Shown here one piece after another: positions 10,971 through 21,000 of a stretch of 64,000 nt of DNA; position 1 is the first letter of the stretch; each line of letters opens with the position of its first letter. The position numbers and the translations under genes are program-made. The stretch spans positions 2,271,538 through 2,335,537 of the forward strand of contig CM063254.1 in NCBI GenBank assembly GCA_032158295.1, read 5' to 3'. The notes below the pieces were generated by a model. That model was not told where the DNA came from. It was given only the letters and a program-made list of their open reading frames with translations, and did no database searches. The stretch comes from Pycnopodia helianthoides (Eukaryota > Echinodermata > Asteroidea > Forcipulatida > Asteriidae).

Positions 10971-11623
10971 TTATATAGCGTATTTTGTCCACCATATTTC
11001 AAAACGGCTTTATATTGAACACATGCTTTTGACGAACATGCTTTTGACGAGCATGTGGCGCATCCCGGCGGCTTGCTCGTCGTTTCTGGCTGAAGATGCA
11101 AGAGGATGGCCAGGAAAGTGTTGATGTTCGGATGCGCCGTATTGAAACTTAATACATTTCTCTCTTAGCGTCTATTATTTCTGGAGTTATGTCCCAAGAG
11201 GCTGCCGTCACTTCTTCTTATTTTTCGACCCGAATCCAAACTTAACTCCACATTCAATACTTACAAAATTAATTTGTCTGGTCTCCGTGTTTGTGTGTAG
11301 TCACTTTTGCAGAGTGTGTGCGTGTGTGATACAGACATGTACTAATACTCTAAAATCCACACCACGGGTCAATTTGTAAAACCGTTGTTGTTGGTTTTTG
11401 TAAGGATAAATTTTAATGATCACAGACGATTTTGTATTTTTTTTTTTTATAAATAAGATCGACTTTAGCACACCGAAAAAAGCCCAGCCGGTTGTCTTGA
11501 AAAATGTGCCAAATTGAGGTTGGTGTGCGCCGCGTGTTTCAATGGTAAATTGAATCTCAGTGCTTCTTCGTGGCGTCAAAAAATGTCAGGTTCGATGCAA
11601 AGTTGCAAAGCCTAATTACCGTA

Positions 11624-11848
11624 ATAGACCCTTCCCATGAAATATGTAAATTACATTCACGCATGTGTACAGACGCTGCTGGTTGGCAAACGCCATAGAG
11701 TTGTGCACAAGGCAGACGCACAAACGCGTGTGCGTCACGCCACCATCAGTCCCATGCAAAAAGGCGCGATGTTCACTCATTTTGCCAACCAGTAGGAAGA
11801 GTGCGCACGCGCGATGTTCAATTTGCATATTTCATGGGAAGGGTCTAT
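11624..11848. mobile_element. MITE with 28-bp terminal inverted repeats and TA target duplication
   Basis: The left end ATAGACCCTTCCCATGAAAT and the continuing ATGTAAAT are inverted at the right end with one mismatch. TA dinucleotides flank both sides, as expected for a Tc1/mariner-type non-autonomous element. The interior is CpG-rich (ACGCGTGTGCGTC, GCGCACGCGCG), unlike the surroundings. Confidence 0.8.
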
Positions 11849-13139
11849 TAAAAAAGTAAAACTCATGAAGCGTTGAAACTTCTTGAAGTTGTAGGCCTCG
11901 GTTAACATTGTTTAAATATGTATTTAAAAAAATGAAATCTGAAAAAAGTTGTTTTGTACACTGTGTGCTACTTCGTGGCGTCGGTGACTGTAGTATCCAT
12001 GCATTGACTATACTTTACATTACATCAGGCACTGCATATATTATGTTAAGGTCAAAGGTTAAGTGAATAAATAAGTAGTTCCATCAGGTATTGGATTGCC
12101 GTTGTTTGCATGTCTATAGTCCGTGAGTTTATAATAGTTATCATCAAGAGCAAAACATTACAGTGACGTTTTGAAGAAATTTCAGGTGTTTTCGGCACCA
12201 TGCGCGATAAATGGTTTATGATGGTTACCATTGAAATATACAATTATTCTAAACAAGTGGCAATTTGAATATCATTTGCAACAGAAATATGTAGCCTTCA
12301 AAGTTGTACAATATTAACAGATTTGGGGGTTAGGCTATACATCTTTCAAACGAGGACAGAAGAGGGCACTGTTGATGATATCAAGCCGTTTTTAATAAAG
12401 ACCAAAATAAAGAGGGAGTGGCATATTTTTGAAGTGTTTGTCTTATTCCATAAAAAAAATTCGTACCAAAAGAGAGCGCAAAATTGGATCTTGTAACTTT
12501 ATGCCGCGGAGGGTGCATTAGTCTTGTGTCCAGCCGCTTCATTTATGTCACTAGAGGGCGCCATAAAGAGTTTTAAAACAGGTCCGAGAACAAAGTTATT
12601 AACTGTATTTATTTTATTTGTTGCTGGAGGGCGCTATCTTAACTTTTAACTTAATAAACTAACCACTGTTTGGTGTCAATAAAGGGCGCTATATTGCAGG
12701 ACCAATTAGGTCAATGATACTGGGCGCCAATTACCCTTTCAAATATCCACAGTGACGGTTTTTGTAATTCTACCATAGCGCCATTTTTTTATGTAAAGTT
12801 TATCATGGCAACCATTTAGCACAATGTTTCATTTGGTTTAAAATGATTAATCAAGTGTCATGGGCCGAATATTTCGGCATATTATTAATGACACATTGGG
12901 AAGTCAGTTTTTAACTTCTTTATGCTCTGGGACCGCAGTCATTGTTTCTTGAATTTATTTGTAATTTCTTAAAGATGTACCTACTTTACATCATTACATA
13001 GCTCTGTTTGTTTCAATGGTAACAATAATAAACCATTATGTGTGTACTTGGAGGCGGGGAAAGAAACAGACTCCAAACAATAACTTTGTTCGGCAATTTT
13101 AAATAAATAATTTACCTAACAATATGATGATAAATTCTC

Positions 13140-14100
13140 GTGTACGCTTGTGACTTACAAGTCGTGTACGCTTTTGACTTACAAGTCGTGTACGCTTGTG
13201 ACTTACAAGTCGTGTACGCTTGTGACTTACAAGTCGTGTACGCTTGTGACTTACAAGTCGTGTACGCTTGTGACTTACAAGTCGTGTACGCTTTGACTTA
13301 CAAGTCGTGTACGCTTGTGACTTACAAGTCGTGTACGCTTGTGACTTACAAGTCGTGTACGCTTGTGACTTACAAGTCGTGTACGCTTGTGACTTACAAG
13401 TCGTGTACGCTTGTGACTTACAAGTCGTGTACGCTTGTGACTTACAAGTCGTGTACGCTTGTGACTTACAAGTCGTGTACGCTTTTGACTTACAAGTCGT
13501 GTACGCTTTTGACTTACAAGTCGTGTACGCTTTTGACTTACAAGTCGTGTACGCTTGTGACTTACAAGTCGTGTACGCTTGTGACTTACAAGTCGTGTAC
13601 GCTTGTGACTTACAAGTCGTGTACGCTTTGACTTACAAGTCGTGTACGCTTGTGACTTACAAGTCGTGTACGCTTGTGACTTACAAGTCGTGTACGCTTG
13701 TGACTTACAAGTCGTGTACGCTTGTGACTTACAAGTCGTGTACGCTTGTGACTTACAAGTCGTGTACGCTTGTGACTTACAAGTCGTGTACGCTTTTGAC
13801 TTACAAGTCGTGTACGCTTTTGACTTACAAGTCGTGTACGCTTTTGACTTACAAGTCGTGTACGCTTGTGACTTACAAGTCGTGTACGCTTGTGACTTAC
13901 AAGTCGTGTACGCTTGTGACTTACAAGTCGTGTACGCTTGTGACTTACAAGTCGTGTACGCCTTCATGTTGTGACTTACAAGTCGTGTACGCTTGTGACT
14001 TACAAGTCGTGTACGCTTGTGACTTACAAGTCGTGTACGCTTGTGACTTACAAGTCGTGTACGCTTGTGACTTACAAGTCGTGTACGCTTGTCAGTACAG
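13140..14100. repeat. 24-bp satellite/minisatellite, about 40 units, with 335-bp higher-order period
   Basis: The unit is GTGTACGCTTGTGACTTACA plus AGTC, almost perfectly repeated. There are three variants: G (CTTGTGAC), T (CTTTTGAC) and a 23-bp unit d (CTTTGAC). The d units at 13284 and 13619 are 335 bp apart, and each starts a block with a run of G units, three T units and then more G units. At 13954 a unit is interrupted by CCTTCATGTTG, exactly one period on. Each unit contains the near-palindrome GACTTACAAGTC. Because 24 is a multiple of 3, long open frames appear in several frames on both strands; these are not considered genes. The array ends about 410 bp beyond the stop codon of choline transporter copy A. 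Confidence 0.97.
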
Positions 14101-14508
14101 ACTTGTGAATTAGATCTGACTCTATGTATGTTATCAGTAAAATAATTTTTAAACAAAATGAGAATAAATAAATGAAACAAATTTCAAACAATTCCGTCTA
14201 CAGTGTGGCTGGTTTTTAATTTGGGTTTTGTTACATTGAGTTCTACTAGGATTATTCTTTAGAAGAAGTAAATGGCGCCGTAGCGTTCCTTTGCTTTTTT
14301 GCTCGGATTTTAAAGGTTTTTTTTGATAAAAATCCCCAACTTTTTGCCCCCATTTTTGATCAAAATGCTGGAATTAGGCCTACCCCATGTGTTTTTTGAA
14401 ATACTTGACCCAAAATTCTGCAATTACCCAAAGCGATTTTTCAAATTTAGAATGATCGTTTTTAGGTTCCGCACAGAATCTCTCCTCATCAGTGAGTGGT
14501 GGCAAACT

Positions 14509-15035
14509 TCATAAGCCTTTCTCTCCCGATAACAAATCTTGGGCAAACTCTTCCATATGGAGATTCTCATTTTTTTCTTTATGTGGGTGTTGTTTATCTT
14601 CAACGTTGGTGATGCACCTGAAGAAATCATATTTCTTGGGGATTTTATCACTCCTGAATAAATAGTCCAGCGGGTAAGACACAACGAGAATGGTCACAAA
14701 TGACACAATCATGGACAATGTCCTAAAAGGGAACATCTGTCCGTGCGTTTCATCGAAGAAAGGGTACTTAATAAGGGTGGGATCTTGAGGGTTGTGTCCC
14801 CGCCACTCAGCCGAAGGAACAGCCCAATGATGTAGCCAAGTAGAGAGCCGTATGTGTTGCTTTTGGAGAAATACACAACGCAGAAGAGCTGAGGAAAGAG
14901 GACCACGTAGACAAAATCCGAGCACAGAACAAAGAGGTCGTAAACAGAGGTGATAAGAAGGCCGAGTGTCGTTGCTAGTACACCAAAGAGAACGATGCCA
15001 AGGCGCATTACCCATTTCAACTCCGTCTCACTGGC
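14509..15035 (-). CDS. Choline transporter copy A, exon 8 (last), with one-base frame break
   Basis: The exon opens in frame after exon 7 with [12 protein letters not shown], then [15 protein letters not shown] and [20 protein letters not shown]. After TTLKIPPL the frame runs into a stop at 14709-14711. The next frame carries the expected continuation [19 protein letters not shown], a last membrane segment, and the tail ending LLSGEKGL at 14509. Adding one C to the run at 14775-14777 joins the two. The intracellular tail has [14 protein letters not shown], alignable with the NENIKLDELALV stretch of mammalian CHT1. Confidence 0.88.
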
Positions 15036-18000
15036 CTAATGGTGGAAGAAAGACACAGGGCTCGCATGTTATAGATTTCAAGATTGTTTGTCCCTTAATA
15101 GTGGGCTGCAGATAGGGGAAATATTTGGGGAATTTGCCTTTGATGGTACAGTCATAGCATGGTCAGAGTATGTCACGAGATAGGTATCTAGCTATGGATT
15201 GCAATACGCGTCATTGACCACCATCTTTTGATGAATTGTGCAGCGTGAAAAGCTATACAGAGCTGTACACGCTGCACTTTTCCATCTTTACTTTCAAGAT
15301 GGCGGTCAATGAGCGCATGCAATCCATCTATAGGCCATCGCATATTTGTGATGGAAAAAGGTATCAGGTAGAATAACCAATACATACAAAAAATCCATGC
15401 TTGTATCGTCAAGGGCACAATCCCATCACCTACCTGCCGCACTACTTATTAACCGTTATATCTTTGTGTACAGAAAAGTAGAGTGACGGGACGTTGAATG
15501 CAGAGCTCGGTTCTTATTTATGGTAAAATGACTACAAGGTTGCCTCATAAGTGAACTTAATCACTGTAGCTTGCAAGCTTGAGGAAACCTGTGAACAAGG
15601 GTGCTAGCATAATGTGAACCAGAAACACCGGGTTTAACCCTAACTCTTCCTCGATAAGTGATCTGGGTTCTTTTACGTGCATGCACTACGAAGTACACGG
15701 GACCTATGGCTTAGTGTTCTATCCAAAGGCCAATGCAATTGTGGCAAAGTTGCTCCAGGAGCACAAGTGTCATGACCGGGACTTGAACCCACACTCTGCT
15801 GATCAGAAACACCTGAGCTTGAGTCTGGTGCTCCTAACCTCCCGGCCACAACACGCCGAAACTTGGTTAATCTTCCACGTTAAAAATATCGTTCACGACT
15901 GTGTTGAACAGTAGAGCTCAAGAAATGTTTGAATCTATGTTAAAAGTTCCCCTTTTGTTTGCAACTCAAGCACAATTTCAGGAAAATAATTTGAAAGCCA
16001 TAAAGATCATATCTGTTCAGTCTTGAGGGTTTTCGGCAACCCTGTTGTTTAAAAATAGGCCTCACCTTTTCTCTAAAGATCAATTTGTACACGTTACGGG
16101 TGAACATGGAACTGGCCGAGAGAAGAGAAGAATCTGCCGAAGACATGACAGCAGCTGCTACGGCTCCCAGTCCGATGAAAGAAACGATTGGAGGAGTCAA
16201 GTATTGGATGACCAATGGCAGGACCAGGCTGCTTTGATCGTACGGATTCGTAGTCTCCAAATCCACGCCTGTTAAATTCCAATCTGCAAGAAAGATGATT
16301 GATATCTTACACTTCATAGTAATAGACACACTTTTTCCCAAGAGAGATGCTCTTACCACTCACAAAGACCCTTGCAAGTTGATTGGTGGAACAGGCGTCA
16401 CACGTCATCCTTGATTTTGCCATGCATACTGTTGCGACGTGTACAATTATTGTAAAGTATTGTAAATTGTAAAGTATACAATTTATTAGCGTTAATTATG
16501 TTAATGGGGTTGTCCTGAGGGACAAAGTGCCTGATTTGGACCCAAATATTCAATTTTGTCAGTATTCAGTTAATCTTTATTAGAGATGGGTTTAAGATTG
16601 GTAAAAGTTAATAAGTTGACATTCAATAATTCCTTTCTTTTCCTGTCACTCTCGATGACAATGGCCTACATTTTCGTCAGTAATTTACCTGTACTTGCAC
16701 CAACAGCACCGATGAGAACACAAGGAATGGACATGACGATACAACCAACGCCGGCTGTCAAGGATAGGATTTGAGCTCCTCTAGCCGTCTTAGCAGACAG
16801 CACGCGCTGGAAATACACCTGCCATGGAATTCCTCCAAATATCTGCAAAAGGGTTGGAGAGGAAACGAGGGCCATCACTTAAACCCACTTTGTACCTACT
16901 TGAAAAGTATACCTTCATGCTTTTAAACGTAAATCTTCAACGGAGACTTATAAAACCAAGGTTGATCATAGATTTTTTAAACTTACAAGAAGGAGAGCGT
17001 GGTCGATCCAAACCCCGGTTAACTTCATATCCCAGCTACCGAGCCACCGCTCAGTGGTGGTCGTTATAGGTTCCACTGCGTCATTGGTCATCGCAAATGG
17101 TACGGTTATCCACTGAGGAGAAATCAGTGACGGTTTGTGTTAGAAATCGCGACAAGATTGAGTTATTTAAACCAATTAGTACACTAAAGACAATAGACCA
17201 CACTCGTGAATAACAATTATGATGTCACAATACCCAATTAGCGCCCTCACCGAGGTCAATAATCACTGGCTGAGAGTTGTGCGTAGCGCGTACACGCGTT
17301 TACGTTTCCATTGTTTGACCTTATCAACGACGGCCAATGCAGGAGGTCTATTACTATAACATTGATCTCATAATAATATAGATGAATGGTCTATAAGAAC
17401 AAACGTCCTCTACTGACCTCTAATTGCACAACGCGCAGCGCACTCACACGCCTATCCTGTCCTCCATTTTGAGTGTCAAAAAAGAAATTGACCCCCAAAA
17501 TGGTGGAAATGGTCAGACGCGTATTTTGTGGAGATGCGTTCAACGTCTGAAAGGAGTCATTATTGACCCAAATCGCCAAACATAATTTTACCTAACAACA
17601 TCATTTACTACCACAATTTAACTAATCTTGCCTGCGCCATTTTGGGAGTCACATTTCCCATGTGTTACTGCGCAGTGCGCATTCTAGACGCACACGCACT
17701 GTATCTTACGTGCAATTTGACTCCCCAAAATGGCAGACCATGGACAGACAGTAGCCGCGTGTGACGTCATTACAAGGGGTATGGGGAATTATAATTTCTA
17801 CACTGAATGTTTTGTAAAGTCTTGAGGAGCAAATAAAAATGGGTTTGAATAATTATGCACAACAACTTACCAGGCCAACAAGTATGCAAATTAGCTGCAC
17901 GACGTCGGTGTATGCCACTGAGTAAAGACCGCCGAAGAATGTATATACCACAGCGATACAGGCCGAAACAATAACCGATGCTGTCATATCAAGATCAAGC

Positions 18001-21000
18001 ACCACGCTGACTGTTGATCCTTAAAAAAAAAGTACAATTAGGGAAAGTTTTAAACACAGGGTTCACATCACAAGCCCAGCAGGTGCAATTATCACTCGTT
18101 GAAAGTGCAGGTGATGACGTAATCTGACTGTAGCAAGGAAGTCTTTCAGTGGCTACCAATCTATGGTTTGGGACCCGTGATATTTCGTCCCGCTGTACAG
18201 CCCAAGGCAAATAAGAAAAAGAATCATGAACAAAATACAAATCTTGACGACAACATTAGCTGTTCCGACTACCATACGTCGGGACAGCTAAAAAAAAAAA
18301 AAAAAAAAAAAAAGAATCTTGACGAAAACAATAGGCGTTTTGGCTATAAGGCCGAAAACCCCCTTTATTCCTACTGGTAATAGTAATACAGCTCTGAAAT
18401 TTCACTAAATCGAACTTTCCCAACTACGGAATGGATGGATCTGATTATTTTTCGTGTTTGATATAATGGACATTATTTGTTGAAGCGAAGAGTTTGAGTT
18501 AAAATTACTTTATTTAAGAAGATAGGCCTACTTAGTTTTAGATTGACCTTACCAAGAGCATTCAAAATGGCCGCCGACCAGAAGAGCTCCCCAGTGAGGG
18601 CAGGAATGAACAGAAGGCCTCCCATACGGGATCCGTACTTCAGCTGGAAGGGGTCCAACATGGTGAAGTAGCCTTGTTCACGCATGGTTTTGGCAAACAA
18701 CAACCCTCCTAAGGGTGAGAAGTAAATAGAAACATAACGTATTTATACACTCAATGGGGAATTCACTTAGAAAGCGAGACTGTTTTAAAAACTATCAACA
18801 GCGAAAGGTAATTGTTTGAATACAGATTTCATGCAATTAATTTGTAAGTAAAAGTTTTACAAACTTCTTTGACAAAGCAAACTTCCTTGATGAAATAAGC
18901 CTTAGGATAGAGAGTCAAATGTTATTGCAGGGAAAAATTCAACATAAAAACCAAACAACGGATGAGTTTGATTAAGTGTGACTTTATGATAAATGTATAC
19001 CCTACCCAGTATGAGACTCGTGGCGTATCCCCAGGGCGCTTGGGTCCATATCAAACCCGAATCGGGTGAAAATAGGCTATCCGCCGTTCCATTTATAAAA
19101 CCTCCTCCCACCCAAGTAGCTGAAAAGAGAAGCGAAATTGTGTTATTGCTTGTAGGAAATAACAAATGAGTTGCTTGGATTTCTCAGCCACTGAAAAACT
19201 TAGCACTGAAATAATATATCATTACTAAAGGTGCACAATGATCGATAGCTCAAAATTATAGTCGAAAAACATGTAAGGACTTTCGCATATGCCACAGACA
19301 ATGCACAAAATATATAACATGCACGATATTGTTCGTACATGGCTGATTGACGTGACTAAATTGGGGATCACGACTATTCATTTTAAGTTTTTAAATAACT
19401 ATACAACTTTTTCAATACTGTAAAACAAAATTGCTATTTAAAAATGTAAATCAAATTTTCCCGGTCAAATCGGCAAAAAGTGGACTCAGCATCTTTTGAG
19501 TCTGATTTTATTATCTTGCCTTGTTAGACAATGTATAAGTACATGAGACGTTTCATCAATTATAAAGTTTGAACTACTACACACAGAGAAAAGATTACAC
19601 AGCTTGTGTAAAATATTACCCTGTTTTAGATGTAGCAGGTGAACCTCATAAGTATTAGGTAAAAGTTTACCCAACAAGCGTTGGGTTAAATCTTGCTAAA
19701 TAGTTGTGTAAAACTTTACTTCAATATTGGGTAGTTTCATTTACTGAATTGTTAGGTAAACCCACTCATGTAAAATATTACTTAATTTCGAAGTAAAGAC
19801 TTTACCTCTTTACAATGTAAGCTGTCTACCTTTAAAACAGGTAATAGTTTACACAATGCTTGGGTTGAATACTAGCAAAGTGTTATGTAAAGGTATCTGG
19901 GGCTGTTATAAATGGACAAATCCTAAAATACTGAGACTTGGCGACTACAACATGAATGTCAAGAAAAACAAACTCCTTATTAAACATTTAACAATGGTAA
20001 TAACATGAACAATCAAAAACATAACATGAAAAGCCTGCCATTAATATTAGAAGATTTGTTCGTGCAATATCTTAAACGACAGCTTGTAATTCATCGAATC
20101 TAGCGAAAGAGCTATTTAGTACTTAAATCAAAAGTTTCGGGTCAAATCGGCAAAAAATCGTATCATTATTTTGTGCCTTATTCGTCATTTTGTGAAAACG
20201 CAAAGTTTATTTGCCACAAAAATTGATTTGCCAAATTTTGATTTTGTGATTTTTGACACATTCGTCAAAACGGTTGCGTCATGACAGACATGGCCGTTAT
20301 TATTATTACTATTAGCTATGACTGATTTCGGCACAATATTGGTCATCATAAAAATCCAGAATAAAAAAACTTGTTGGTCGTTGGGTAAGACTTTATTCAA
20401 ATATTGGGCAAATATAACTGCGTATAGTTGGCTATTTTTGATTGCACAACTGTTGGAAATTCACGGTACGCCACTTGTTGGTCAAAAACCTTTGTCCATA
20501 TTATTATTGGTCACTTTTCTACCAATGGTTCGTTAATAATTGTATCCAATTATTGGGTGTGTTTGAAATATGTTTATAAAATGGTCACTTTCCCACCAAT
20601 TGTTGGTTAATGTTTTATCCAATTTAATTGGACTTGTTTGAAGTTTATGCAATGGTCGTTTTCTCACCAACTGTTGGTTAATGTTTTAATGTTCAAAATA
20701 TATGTTTTATATTGGTCACTTTACCACCAAAATGTTTGGTAATCATTTATATTAGGCCTGTATTCATCACTCATGGGCAGCAAAAGTATACACTAACGTT
20801 ATCCATTATTGTTACATCAGTGTATTTTTGTTCAACTAAAACAGTACACTCTTGTGTAAACAGGATTTAACTGGACTTAGCTCTATATCTGATTAATCTA
20901 TGATGGCCACAACCCGATAATCCCCGTGTATCAAACAACTGAGAAGGTTGGGTCAGCCAGATACACTTGGGGCAAAGGTAACAAAAAATACTGGTTTTGT

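Larger units (their letters stand above)
2300..13139. other. Gene-free interval between THEG-like gene and satellite
   Basis: Apart from the repeats listed separately, I see no coding exon. Open frames are short, lack hydrophobic or motif patterns, and often overlap inverted repeats. A CpG-rich patch at 10260-10400 with a run of ten Gs has no recognisable gene. 12530-12740 has several GGGCGC(C/T)AT clusters of unknown meaning. Confidence 0.5.

Noticed and set aside
10597..11101. Two minus-strand open frames of 71 and 81 codons
   Set aside because: They lie on the two arms of the long palindrome and are shadows of each other.
13140..14100. CRISPR-like array
   Set aside because: Units are directly adjacent with no unique spacers, and the genome is eukaryotic. 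It is a satellite.
13140..14113. Octapeptide-repeat protein genes across the 24-bp array
   Set aside because: Several frames on both strands are open at once simply because the unit is 24 bp and lacks stops; no start context, splice site or flanking coding sequence supports a gene.
14509..15020. Copy A as an old pseudogene
   Set aside because: It has a single indel in a homopolymer, but all eight exons, splice sites and conserved motifs are intact. A sequencing or assembly error is more likely.
15681..15914. 77-codon plus-strand frame
   Set aside because: It overlaps a tRNA-derived SINE on the other strand.
16045..16282. Open frames of 76 and 62 codons overlapping copy A exon 7
   Set aside because: They are alternative frames of the transporter exon.
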